From SZAS-79 sp965279075 (lineage in GTDB: Bacteria > Pseudomonadota > Gammaproteobacteria > Burkholderiales > SG8-39), in the NCBI GenBank assembly GCA_965279075.1, contig CBDIHI010000006.1, positions 186,001 to 250,000 of the forward strand: 64,000 bases of DNA. Direction: 5' to 3'. Every line of letters begins with the position of its first letter. Positions within the stretch are counted from its first letter, which is position 1. Positions 50,581 to 58,917 of the stretch are shown piece by piece. A program made the translations under genes and the position numbers. Below the pieces are notes generated by a model that was not told the origin of the DNA, ran no database searches, and saw nothing but the letters and a program-made list of their open reading frames with translations.

Positions 50581-51687
50581 ATGGCGCGCAAGGCAAAGGC
50601 GGTCCTGTGCCGCGAACTCAACCAGCCCGTGGTGGTCGAGACCATCAATGTCGATCCGCCCAAGCGCGGCGAGGTCACGGTGAAGATCGCCGCCTGCGGC
50701 GTCTGTCATTCGGACTTGTCGGCCACCAACGGCACGATCGCGCTGCCGCCGCCGCTGGTGCTGGGCCATGAGGCGGCCGGCGAAGTCGTCGAGGTGGGCG
50801 AGGGCGTGACCGGGTTCGCCGTAGGCGACCACGTGGTGTCGTCGTTCGTCTACATGTGCGGCGTGTGCCGTTTCTGCGCGGGCGGGCGCCCGGTGCTGTG
50901 CGTGGAACAGGGGAAGGCCTTCGTCACGCCGCCCGAAGGCACGCCGCGCACGCACGACGCGGCCGGCAAGCCGCTCAACATCTTTTCCGGCTGCGGCGTG
51001 ATGGCCGAATACGCCACGCTGTCGGCCGACAACGTGGTGAAGATCGACAAGGCGATCCCGCTCGACCGTGCGGCGCTGGTCGGCTGCGCGGTGACCACGG
51101 GCGTGGGCGCGGTGTTCAATACGGCGAAGGTGCAGCCCGGCTCCAGCGTGGTGGTGTTCGGCTGTGGCGGCGTGGGCCTCAACGCCATCCAGGGCGCGGC
51201 CATTGCCGGCGCGACGATGATCGTCGCGGTCGACACGACCGAGTCCAAGCTCGAGTTCGCGAAGACCTTCGGCGCCACGCACACGCTGCTCGCCAAGCCC
51301 GGCGAAGACCCCGTCAAGGCGATCAAGAAGCTGACCAGCGGCGGCGCGGACTACGTTTTCGAGTGCGTGGGCAGCGGTGAGCTCGGCGCGACCGCGTACC
51401 GCGCGACCGCGCGCGGCGGCAAGGCCGTGATCGTCGGCGTGGCGCGCGGCAGCGATTCGCTCACGGTGAAGCCGGCCGGGCTGGTGTTCGAGGAAAAGTC
51501 GCTGCAGGGCAGCTACTTCGGCTCCTGCGTGCCGCGTGTGGACTTCCCGCGCATGCTGGGCCTCTACATGGCCGGCAAGCTCAAGCTCGACGAGCTCATC
51601 ACCAAGCGCTATTCGGTGGACGAGGCCCCGCAGGCTTTTGCCGACATGCAGTCGGGCAAGAACGCCAGGGGTGTGATCGTCTTCTGA
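50581..51687 (+). CDS. zinc-dependent alcohol dehydrogenase
   Basis: A 368-residue MDR alcohol dehydrogenase. Catalytic zinc ligands are in ACGVCHSDLSATNG and LVLGHEAAGEVVEVG; the structural zinc loop is CGVCRFCAGGRPVLC with four cysteines. VVVFGCGGVGLNAIQGAAIA is the NAD loop. The GC-specific loop PEGTPRTHDAAGKPLNIFSG makes it similar to class III/aryl-alcohol dehydrogenases. It is paired divergently with the aldehyde dehydrogenase. Confidence 0.95.
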   Translation: MARKAKAVLCRELNQPVVVETINVDPPKRGEVTVKIAACGVCHSDLSATNGTIALPPPLVLGHEAAGEVVEVGEGVTGFAVGDHVVSSFVYMCGVCRFCAGGRPVLCVEQGKAFVTPPEGTPRTHDAAGKPLNIFSGCGVMAEYATLSADNVVKIDKAIPLDRAALVGCAVTTGVGAVFNTAKVQPGSSVVVFGCGGVGLNAIQGAAIAGATMIVAVDTTESKLEFAKTFGATHTLLAKPGEDPVKAIKKLTSGGADYVFECVGSGELGATAYRATARGGKAVIVGVARGSDSLTVKPAGLVFEEKSLQGSYFGSCVPRVDFPRMLGLYMAGKLKLDELITKRYSVDEAPQAFADMQSGKNARGVIVF

Positions 51688-51709
51688 CCCCCGCGAGGGG
51701 CGACCGCCC

Positions 51710-52078
51710 CTAGGTGAACAGCTTTTCCGCCCTGCCGCGGATTTTCGCCAGCAGCGCCAGCGCCTGCGCCGCTGCGGCAGGCCCGCCCGGGACGTTGCCG
51801 CGCACATGCGCCGGGCGGATGTCCTCGATCTCGGCGATGGCCTGCATGGTTTCCGGGTCCGCGACGCTGTACTTGCGCAGCTCGTTCACCGTCAGCATGT
51901 AGGAATGCAGCATGTCGTCGCCGGCCTTGGTCACGCCGAGCCGGTGCAGGATGAAGTTCACCCAGTGCGTGCCGGCGAGCATGGCGCCTTCGATCTTCAT
52001 CTCGTGGTCCGTGTCGCCGCACTTGGCGATCGAGCGCTCGATGCGCTCGGCGCGCTGCCGGTGGTCTAGGGTTTCCAT
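51710..52078 (-). CDS. uncharacterised small helical protein B (paralogue of neighbour)
   Basis: A 122-residue mainly helical protein. The motif MLAGTHWVNFILHRLGV near residues 33-49 parallels MNAGTNAVNAALHHAGA in the adjacent gene, and AIAEIEDIRPAHVRG parallels its partner's AMEVIEHHRDPCIRG. No named family is recognised; a HEPN-like helical fold is possible. The start overlaps the upstream gene by 13 bp. It is the last gene of an operon with a D-2-hydroxyacid dehydrogenase and a TctC protein. Confidence 0.65.
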   Translation of the reverse strand: METLDHRQRAERIERSIAKCGDTDHEMKIEGAMLAGTHWVNFILHRLGVTKAGDDMLHSYMLTVNELRKYSVADPETMQAIAEIEDIRPAHVRGNVPGGPAAAAQALALLAKIRGRAEKLFT

Positions 52079-52533
52079 GCTTTCCCCGGGGTGGACATGC
52101 GTTGCTTGAGGAGGGCGAGGACCTTGAGCAGCGCGGCCTCGCATTCGGCGGCGATCTCCGGCGTCGCGTCGCGTTCCCCGCGGATGCACGGGTCGCGGTG
52201 GTGCTCGATCACCTCCATCGCCTTCATCATCGCGGCTACGTCGTCGGGCAGCGGCCCGTCGATTTTCGGCCGGCCCACATGGAGCACGTCGCCCGGCGGG
52301 CGGAACGCAGGTTCGAGCTTCCCGCCCTTGCCCGGCACGAGGTAGACGCCGGGCTGTGTCGGGAACACGTCGTCGGCGATGGTGGCGCCGGCGTGATGCA
52401 GCGCCGCGTTGACGGCATTGGTGCCTGCGTTCATGGCGGACCAGAACCACAGCTCGAAGTCGCCCATGGTGTCCAGGCGCGCGCGCAGCTTTTCGAAGCG
52501 GTCGATCTTGTCCAGGTGCGATGCGATGTTCAT
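52066..52533 (-). CDS. uncharacterised small helical protein A (paralogue of neighbour)
   Basis: A 155-residue protein. Residues 34-50 (MNAGTNAVNAALHHAGA) and a later helix (AMEVIEHHRDPCIRG) match the downstream protein; between them an insertion rich in Pro and Gly (QPGVYLVPGKGGKLEPAFRP) is unique to this one. No signal peptide or membrane helix. Function unknown. It starts 12 bp after the dehydrogenase stop. Confidence 0.65.
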   Translation of the reverse strand: MNIASHLDKIDRFEKLRARLDTMGDFELWFWSAMNAGTNAVNAALHHAGATIADDVFPTQPGVYLVPGKGGKLEPAFRPPGDVLHVGRPKIDGPLPDDVAAMMKAMEVIEHHRDPCIRGERDATPEIAAECEAALLKVLALLKQRMSTPGKAWKP

Positions 52534-52545
52534 GCGTCCTCCGGG

Positions 52546-53565
52546 TCAGGCGGCGCGGCCGAGGCGCGCGCGGGCCGCGTCCCACGCGGCAGGGTTGACG
52601 AGGTGCTTCGGCCGCTCTCCGCCCAGCGCCTGCAGCACCTGGCCTACGGCAGACTCGGCCAGGTCGTGCAGCGCGTCGCCCGAGAGCCCGGCCACGTGCG
52701 GCGTGAGGATCAGGTTCTCCAGGGCCCATAGCGCGCTCGGTTCGGCCAGCGGCTCGTCCTCGAACACGTCGAGCGCCGCGCCCGCGATCCATCCCCCGGC
52801 GAGGGCCTTGTGCAGCGCTTCCTGGCGCACGATCTTGCCGCGCGAGGTGTTGATCAGGCAGGCGTGGGACTGCATCCTGCGCAGCTGCGGCTCGCCGATC
52901 ATGCCGCGCGAGGCCTCGTTCAGCTCGGCGTGCAGCGAGACGAAATCCGACTTCTCCAGCAGCTCGTCGAGGCTGTCCACCCGGGTGGCACCCAGTTTCG
53001 CGGCCTTGTCCTTCGGCACATGCGGGTCGTAGGCGAGCACTTTCATGTTGAAGGCGGCGATGCACTTGCGTGTCATCTCGCTGCCGATCAGGCCGAGGCC
53101 GACGATGCCGATGGTGCGGCCGTTGATGTCGCGCACGTCCAGCTGAGTGCGCTTGTCCCAGGCGCCGCCGGTGCGCAGGGCCTTGCCGCTGCCGATGAGG
53201 TTCCGCGACATCGCCAGCATCATCGCGATGGCGTGCTCGGACACCGGCACGGTGCCGTAGCCGGGGTTATTGGCCACGGCCACGCCGTGCGCGGTGCAGG
53301 CGGCGACGTCGATCGAATCGGTCCCGCGGCCCGAGGAGGCCACGATGACGAGGTCCTTCGCGCCGTCGAGCACCGCGTCGTCGATGAGGTGCGGGTAGCG
53401 CACGATGGCGCCGTTCGCCGTCGCGAGCGCCGCTGCGATGTCTGCCGGCGCAGGGCGCTCGAGCGCGACCACGTTCGCATGTTCGCGCAGCACCTTGTCC
53501 GCGTCGGCGTGGTAGATCCCGCCGACCAGCACGACGGTGGGGCGTCCCTTCGGTGTGACGCTCAT
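52546..53565 (-). CDS. D-isomer-specific 2-hydroxyacid dehydrogenase
   Basis: A 339-residue NAD-dependent dehydrogenase. IGIVGLGLIGSEMTRKCIAA is the dinucleotide fold; INTSRGKIVRQEAL holds the catalytic Arg region, ALDVFEDEPL the Glu and ILTPHVAGLSGDAL the His. It interconverts a 2-keto acid and a D-2-hydroxyacid. The start overlaps the TctC stop (ATGA), so solute capture and oxidation are translationally coupled. Confidence 0.94.
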   Translation of the reverse strand: MSVTPKGRPTVVLVGGIYHADADKVLREHANVVALERPAPADIAAALATANGAIVRYPHLIDDAVLDGAKDLVIVASSGRGTDSIDVAACTAHGVAVANNPGYGTVPVSEHAIAMMLAMSRNLIGSGKALRTGGAWDKRTQLDVRDINGRTIGIVGLGLIGSEMTRKCIAAFNMKVLAYDPHVPKDKAAKLGATRVDSLDELLEKSDFVSLHAELNEASRGMIGEPQLRRMQSHACLINTSRGKIVRQEALHKALAGGWIAGAALDVFEDEPLAEPSALWALENLILTPHVAGLSGDALHDLAESAVGQVLQALGGERPKHLVNPAAWDAARARLGRAA

Positions 53566-54545
53566 TTGGCCAGCCCCAGTTCGGTGAGGATCGCCTTGAG
53601 CTTGGCGTGCTCGGCGTCGTAGTAGGCCTTCATCTCGGCCGAGGTCATGTAGGCCGGCTCCCAGTAGCTGCGCGCGAGCAGCTTCTTCCATTCGGCGTCC
53701 TGCGACAGCTTGCCCAGCACGCCCTCCCAGTAGGCGACCTGTTCCGCGGTCATGCCCTTGGCGCCGAGCACGCCTTGCGCCGTGGCGTACTCCACGTTCA
53801 CGCCCAGCTCCTTCCACGTGGGCACGGCGGCGAGGTAGCCGCCGCGTCGCGTCGGGGAGGTCTGCGTGATGACCTTGATCTTGCCGCCGTCGGCCAGCGC
53901 CTGCGCGACCGACAGCGTCACCAGCGCGGCGTCGAGGTGCCCGCCCATGACGGCCGTGAGCGCCTCCGGGCCGGAGCGGTACTGCACCGTGGTCAGCTTT
54001 CGGATGTCGACACCGGCGGCCTTGAGCGGGATCGCGGCGCCCAGGTGCAGGTGGTTGCCGGGGTTGCCGAAGAAGCCGAAGCTCACCGAAGAAGGGTCCT
54101 TCCTGAGCTTCTCGATCAGGGCGCGGCCGTCGGCCACCGGGCCGTCGGGCTTGACCGCGATGACGTGGTATTCCTTGAACAGCAGGCCCAGCGTGGTCAG
54201 GTCCCGGTAGTCGTGCCTGGAGTCGCCGGTCTCGCGGATGGTCAGGAAGGTGTGCGAGGAGGCGAAGGTGAATTCGCCGCGCCCCGCGTTCTGCGCCATG
54301 TACTCCAGCGCGATCGAGCCGCTCGCGCCGGTCTTGTAGACCACGGAAAACGGCACGTCGATGAGCTTGTTTTCCTCGGCGAAACGCTTGATCGCGCGCG
54401 ACATGACGTCGACGGACCCGCCCGGTGCGGCAGGCGAGACGATTTCGGCGGGGCGCGCCGGCTTCCAGGTGGGTTGCGCGTGAGCGAAGCCTGCAATCAG
54501 GGTGAGCAGGCCGAACACTGGCCAGGACAGGGTGTTTGGTTTCAT
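53562..54545 (-). CDS. TctC/Bug-family periplasmic solute-binding protein
   Basis: A 327-residue binding protein with signal peptide MKPNTLSWPVFGLLTLIAGF (cleavage near AHAQ). PAEIVSPAAPGGSVDVMSRA is the ligand loop, with VYKTGASGSIALEYMAQNAG following. It is more divergent than the other TctC proteins here. ATG at 54545 is favoured because the predicted -10 box covers the alternative ATG at 54557; the mRNA may be leaderless. Confidence 0.88.
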   Translation of the reverse strand: MKPNTLSWPVFGLLTLIAGFAHAQPTWKPARPAEIVSPAAPGGSVDVMSRAIKRFAEENKLIDVPFSVVYKTGASGSIALEYMAQNAGRGEFTFASSHTFLTIRETGDSRHDYRDLTTLGLLFKEYHVIAVKPDGPVADGRALIEKLRKDPSSVSFGFFGNPGNHLHLGAAIPLKAAGVDIRKLTTVQYRSGPEALTAVMGGHLDAALVTLSVAQALADGGKIKVITQTSPTRRGGYLAAVPTWKELGVNVEYATAQGVLGAKGMTAEQVAYWEGVLGKLSQDAEWKKLLARSYWEPAYMTSAEMKAYYDAEHAKLKAILTELGLAK

Positions 54546-54552
54546 GCCCGGG

Positions 54553-54627
54553 AACATACAGCCCGAAAATGGTGCGGTCAATAGTCCTATATAGGTCTTG
54601 ACGCACCAAAACGGCGCCGCGTATTCT
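54553..54627. promoter_or_regulatory. divergent promoters around a palindromic operator
   Basis: Minus strand: TTGACC (54581-54576), 17-bp spacer, TATGTT (54558-54553), giving a start at about the tctC ATG (54545). Plus strand: TTGACG (54598-54603), 18-bp spacer, TATTCT (54622-54627). Both -35 boxes form the outer arms of an imperfect palindrome (54571-54607) centred on CCTATATAGG (54586-54595), with GGTGC and GCACC at its ends. A dimeric repressor bound here would block both promoters. The GntR protein encoded at 56151 is the natural candidate. Confidence 0.65.
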
Positions 54628-54680
54628 TGGCCCCTGCCCGGCGGGTCGCCTGCCGGGCGCCATGCAACGAGGAGGCGGGC

Positions 54681-54977
54681 ATGCCGCGCGCACTGGTACT
54701 GAACGAGACTGACAATGTCGCCACGCTGATCGACACCGGCAAGGCGGGTGAGGCCTGCGCGCTGCAGGGCGAGGCGAAAGGGACCGTCAAGCTGCTGTCC
54801 GACGTGCCCTTCGGCCACAAGGTCTGCATCAAGGAGACCTCTGCAGGACAGGACGTCCTCAAGTACGGCACGATCATCGGCAAGGCGAGCGCGGCGATCC
54901 GGCCGGGCGCGCACGTGCATACCCATAACGTCGAATCGGTCCGTGGCCGCGGCGACCAGGCAGGGAGTTCCAAATGA
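54681..54977 (+). CDS. UxaA-family hydrolyase, small SAF-domain subunit
   Basis: A 98-residue SAF domain protein (LNETDNVATLIDTGKAGEAC, VPFGHKVCIKETSAGQDVLK, YGTIIGKASAAIRPGAHVHT), equivalent to the N-terminal part of altronate dehydratase. The closing HVHTHNVESVRGRGDQ is the linker normally leading to the main domain, here encoded separately. The ribosome site is GAGGAGGCGGGC. It overlaps the large-subunit gene (ATGA). Confidence 0.92.
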   Translation: MPRALVLNETDNVATLIDTGKAGEACALQGEAKGTVKLLSDVPFGHKVCIKETSAGQDVLKYGTIIGKASAAIRPGAHVHTHNVESVRGRGDQAGSSK

Positions 54978-56128
54978 GCGCGACATTCCTCGGCTATCCC
55001 CGCAAGAACGGCAGCATCGGCGTGCGCAACTGGGTGGCGGTCATTTCCATCATGGACAACTGCAACCCGGTCACGCGCGCGATCTGCGCCGCGGTCGAAG
55101 GCACGATCCCGGTGACGACCCTGTTCGTGCGCGGCCAGTACGGGCGCGACCTCGAGATCACCTACAACTCGCTCGCCGGCATGGGCGCGAACCCGAACAT
55201 TGCCTCGGTGCTGCTGGTCGGGCTCGAGGAGCAGACCACCGAGGAGGTCGCCAGGCGGATCCGGCCGACCGGCAAGAAGATCGAGGTGGTCCACCTGCAG
55301 CCCGACGGCACCATCAACGCGGTGGCCAACGGCACCCGCATGGCACTGCACATGGCGATCGAGGCCTCGAACCTGCGCCGCGTCTCCTGCCCGGCCTCGG
55401 CGCTCGTCATCGGCGTCGAGTGCGGCGGGTCCGACACCACGTCCGGCTTGTCGTGCAACCCGGCCATCGGCCGCATGGCGGACCGCCTGGTCGACGATGG
55501 CGGCACGGTCATCATCTCGGAGACCTCCGAGTTCTTCGGCGCGGAGCACCTGTTCGCGGCGCGCGCCACGGACCCCGCGGTGAAGAAGGCGTTCGTCGAC
55601 AAGGTCGTCGGCTTCGAGCAGGACGCCATGAAGATGGGCCTCGACATCCGCGGCACCAACCCGACGCCGGACAACATCCGCGGCGGCCTCACCACCATCG
55701 AGGAGAAGGCGCTCGGCGCGATGGCGAAAGCCGGCACGCGGCCGCTGGTCGGTGTGCTCGACTACGGCGAAGTGCCGCAGAAGAAGGGCCTGCATTTCAT
55801 GGCTACGCCCGCACCCGCGGTCGAATCGATGACCGCGTTCGCGGCCGGCGGCTGCCAGCTGATCTTCTTCGGCACCGGCGTGGGCAACCCGATCGGCAAC
55901 ATGGTGTCGCCCACCGTCAAGGTCAGCGGCAACGTGAACACCCTGCGCACCATGCCGGACAACATCGACGTGGACGTCTCCGAACTGATCGAGAAGGGCA
56001 GCAAGGTGACCGACGTAGGCGACCGCCTGTACGGCTACACGATGGAAGTCGCCTCGGGCACGCGCACGACGAGCGAAGTGCTCGACATCCGCGAGACCGC
56101 GATCAGCCGCTTCGGCCCGACGATCTGA
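54974..56128 (+). CDS. UxaA-family hydrolyase, large subunit (altronate/galactarate dehydratase type)
   Basis: A 384-residue C-terminal-type altronate dehydratase domain: FLGYPRKNGSIGVRNWVAVI, VECGGSDTTSGLSCNPAIG and GTNPTPDNIRGGLTTIEEKA are hallmarks (Cys and Asn/Asp ligands for iron). It dehydrates a sugar acid or related hydroxyacid together with the small SAF subunit. Real substrate is unknown; relatives handle altronate, galactarate or sulfolactate. It is followed 22 bp later by its likely regulator. Confidence 0.93.
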   Translation: MSATFLGYPRKNGSIGVRNWVAVISIMDNCNPVTRAICAAVEGTIPVTTLFVRGQYGRDLEITYNSLAGMGANPNIASVLLVGLEEQTTEEVARRIRPTGKKIEVVHLQPDGTINAVANGTRMALHMAIEASNLRRVSCPASALVIGVECGGSDTTSGLSCNPAIGRMADRLVDDGGTVIISETSEFFGAEHLFAARATDPAVKKAFVDKVVGFEQDAMKMGLDIRGTNPTPDNIRGGLTTIEEKALGAMAKAGTRPLVGVLDYGEVPQKKGLHFMATPAPAVESMTAFAAGGCQLIFFGTGVGNPIGNMVSPTVKVSGNVNTLRTMPDNIDVDVSELIEKGSKVTDVGDRLYGYTMEVASGTRTTSEVLDIRETAISRFGPTI

Positions 56129-56150
56129 CGCCGTACCGGGAACGCGCGGC

Positions 56151-56852
56151 GTGGCGACCAAGCTCGAGCGGATCTGCGACACGGTGATCGCGCGCATCGA
56201 GTCGGGCGTGCTGCGCGAGGGCGACCGCCTGCCCTCCGAGGAACAGCTCGCGGCCAGCCTGAAAGCCAGCGTCGGCACCATCCAGAAGGCGCTGCAGCAG
56301 CTCGCGCACCGGGGCCTCATCGTGCGCGAGCACGGGCGCGGCACCTTCGTCTCGGGCGGCAAGCTCGGCCCGGCGGACGTGCGCTACCTGCGCTTTCGCA
56401 ACGACCGCGGCGAGGACCTGCCGCTCTACCTGCACGTGGTGTCGGTCAAGAGCGTGCGCCAGCAGGGGGCCTGGGCGGCGTTCCTCGGCACGCCCGGCCC
56501 GTTCATCCGCATCGAGCGCATGATCAGCGTCGGGGGCGAGTTCGACCTGTTCAGCGAGTTCTTCCTTCCCGAGTCGGAGTTCGCCGCGCTGCGCAAGCTC
56601 GACGCCAAGGCGTTGGAGCGAATCTCGCTTCGCGACCTCCTCAAGCAGCAGTTTTCGGTGCCGACGCTGCGCGCCGACCAGTTCGTGCGGTTCGAAGGGC
56701 TCCCGGCCCGGGTCTGCGACCGGCTCGGGCTGGACCACGGCAGCACCGGTTTCGTGATGGAGATGCGCGGCTACACGCTGCGCGACCGTCCCCTGTATTA
56801 CCAGAAGGTCAGTGCCGGCCCGTTCGGCGCGGCATTGGCGATCACCCGCTAA
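56151..56852 (+). CDS. GntR-family regulator, HutC/UTRA type
   Basis: A 233-residue regulator. The N-terminal winged helix (RICDTVIARIESGVLREGDR, LPSEEQLAASLKASVGTIQK, GLIVREHGRGTFVSGG; residues 6-68) is classic GntR, and the remainder is a UTRA effector domain (PFIRIERMISVGGEFDLFSE). The GTG start is used. It lies inside the operon it probably controls through the palindrome at 54571-54607. Confidence 0.92.
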   Translation: MATKLERICDTVIARIESGVLREGDRLPSEEQLAASLKASVGTIQKALQQLAHRGLIVREHGRGTFVSGGKLGPADVRYLRFRNDRGEDLPLYLHVVSVKSVRQQGAWAAFLGTPGPFIRIERMISVGGEFDLFSEFFLPESEFAALRKLDAKALERISLRDLLKQQFSVPTLRADQFVRFEGLPARVCDRLGLDHGSTGFVMEMRGYTLRDRPLYYQKVSAGPFGAALAITR

Positions 56853-56917
56853 CCCAGCCACATGCGCACCGCCCCGCGCCAAGACGGGGCAAAGCGCGGA
56901 GACAAGGAGACAGCACC

Positions 56918-57886
56918 ATGAGCATGTTCCATCGCGCCCTGCGCGGCGCTTTCGCCGCGGCCGCACTGGCTTCGGCCTGCGCCGCCTTAGCCCAGCCCTT
57001 CCCGTCGAAACCCGTGCGCTACATCGTGCCTTTCCCGCCGGGGGGCGCGACCGACATCATGGCGCGCAACGTCGCGCAGAAAACTTCGGACGCCTGGAAG
57101 CAGCCGGTCGTCGTCGACAACCGGCCCGGCGGCAGCGCGCTGATCGGCGCGGACATCGCGGCGAAGTCGCCGGCCGACGGCTACACCTGGCTCGCGATGA
57201 CGCTGACCCACGCGACGAACGTGACGCTGTTCCCCGACGCGAAGTACAACCTGTTGAAGGACCTCACGGCAGTGTCCATCCTCGGGGCCATGCCGCTGGT
57301 GGTCGTCGTGCACCCGGACTCGCCCGTGAAGTCGCTGGCCGAGCTCACCGCGCTGGGCCGCACGAAGCAACTGCTCGCGGGGTCGAGCGGCAACGGCACG
57401 CCGCCGCACCTCGGCCTCGAGCTCTACCGCACCTTGACCCGGGTGGGCCTGCAGCACGTGCCGTACAAGGGCGGCGCGCCTTCGCTGGTAGACCTCGTCG
57501 GCGGGCGCACCGACTTCATCGTGTCGAACCTGCCGGAGTGCATCGCCTACATCAAGGGCGGGCGCCTGCGGCCGCTGGCCATCACCACCAGCGTGAGGCA
57601 CGTGCTGATCCCGGACGTGCCGACGGTGGCCGAGGCCGGCCTGCCGGGCTTCGAGATCACCAACTGGACCGGGCTGATGGTGCCGGCGGGCACGCCGAAG
57701 GACATCGTCAACCGCATCCAGGCCGAGGCGATGGGCGCCCTGCGCCAGCCCGAGATGACGCAGAAGGTCCGCGAGCAGGGGTTCGAGGTGGTCGCCAGCA
57801 CGCCGGAAAGCGCGCAGGCGTTCATCGCAGCCGAGGTGGAGCGCTGGGGCAAGCTCGTGCGCGAAGCCAACATCAAGGCGGACTGA
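56918..57886 (+). CDS. TctC/Bug-family periplasmic solute-binding protein
   Basis: A 322-residue binding protein. Signal peptide MSMFHRALRGAFAAAALASA (cleavage near ALAQ), ligand loop VRYIVPFPPGGATDIMARNV, then VVDNRPGGSALIGADIAAKS and ADGYTWLAMTLTHATNVTLF. It ends with the usual WGKLVREANIKAD. The ribosome site is AAGGAGACAGCACC. It is the first of two tandem TctC genes after the GntR regulator. Confidence 0.94.
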   Translation: MSMFHRALRGAFAAAALASACAALAQPFPSKPVRYIVPFPPGGATDIMARNVAQKTSDAWKQPVVVDNRPGGSALIGADIAAKSPADGYTWLAMTLTHATNVTLFPDAKYNLLKDLTAVSILGAMPLVVVVHPDSPVKSLAELTALGRTKQLLAGSSGNGTPPHLGLELYRTLTRVGLQHVPYKGGAPSLVDLVGGRTDFIVSNLPECIAYIKGGRLRPLAITTSVRHVLIPDVPTVAEAGLPGFEITNWTGLMVPAGTPKDIVNRIQAEAMGALRQPEMTQKVREQGFEVVASTPESAQAFIAAEVERWGKLVREANIKAD

Positions 57887-57930
57887 CGCGCGCCAGAACG
57901 CGCAGCCGCACACAATCCAAGGAGACAGCC

Positions 57931-58907
57931 ATGACCAAAATGAAAGCAGCCGCAGTCGCGTTGTGCGCCTGCGCCGCCTGGGCCGCCGGCCCGGCCGGCG
58001 CGCAGCCGTACCCCTCCAAGCCGATCCGCATGATCGTTTCGCTGCCCGCGGGCGGCGGCGTGGACATCATGGCGCGCCTGGTCGCGCAGGGCCTGTCGGC
58101 CCGGCTCGGCCAGCAGATCGTGATCGAGAACCGTCCCGGCGCGGCGGGCACCATCGCCACCCAGGCCGTGGCGCGCTCGCCCGCGGACGGCTACACGATC
58201 CTCGCGAGCTCGAACATCGAGATCACCATCACGCCGAACCTGCAGCCGGTGGGCTATGACCCGGTGAAGGACCTGGCGCCGCTGGTGCGGACGGTGACCG
58301 TGCCCTCGGTGCTCGTCGCCGCCGGCACCGCGCCCTACCGCTCGATGAAGGAGCTGCTGGCGCTGATCAAGGCGAAGAACGGCAAGTACAGCTACGGGAC
58401 GCCGGGGACGGGCTCCGCGATGCACATCGCGGTGGAAGCCATGCGCGAGAAGGTGGGCCTGGACCTCGTCCAGGTGCCCTACAAAGGGCGCACCGCCCGT
58501 GCTCGCCGACGCGATGGCCGGCTCGATCACGTTCGGCGTGGTGGGCCTGCCGCCGGCGGTGAGCCTGATCCGCTCGGGCAAGCTGCAGGCGCTCGCGCTG
58601 ATGAGCCCGAAGCGCTCGGCCGTGCTGCCCGATGTCCCGACTTTCGCCGAGGCGACCGGCATGGAGCTCACCGACTTCCCGATCTGGTACGCGTTCTTTC
58701 GCGCCGGCGGGCACCCCGGCCGACATCGCGGGCAAGCTCGAGGCCGAGACGCTGGCCGTGCTGAAGGACCCGGAGCTCGCGAGGAAGCTCGTCGCGGCCG
58801 GCATGGACGTGACCGGCCAGCCCTCGCAGGCTTTCCTCGAGACGATCAAGGCCGAGTCGGCGAGCTACGCTACGATCTTCAAGCGGCTCAACATCAAGGC
58901 CGAGTAA
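57931..58907 (+). pseudogene. TctC/Bug-family solute-binding protein with two frameshifts
   Basis: The gene starts with a good signal peptide (MTKMKAAAVALCACAAWAAG) and ligand loop IRMIVSLPAGGGVDIMARLV, then breaks. The first +1 shift is at AAA (58483-58485): reading resumes in the next frame with GAPPVLADAMAGSITFGVVG. The second is at TTT (58697-58699): it resumes with APAGTPADIAGKLEAETLAV to the normal end RLNIKAE. All other sequence is well conserved. Either a recent pseudogene or two single-base homopolymer errors in the assembly; without them it would be a 324-325-residue protein. Confidence 0.85.
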
Positions 58908-58917
58908 GCTTCGACCC

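Noticed and set aside
56812..58764. A 650-codon plus-strand frame covering two TctC genes
   Set aside because: It is chimeric: the first part is a shadow of the intact tctC in another frame and only its second part is the real start of the frameshifted tctC.
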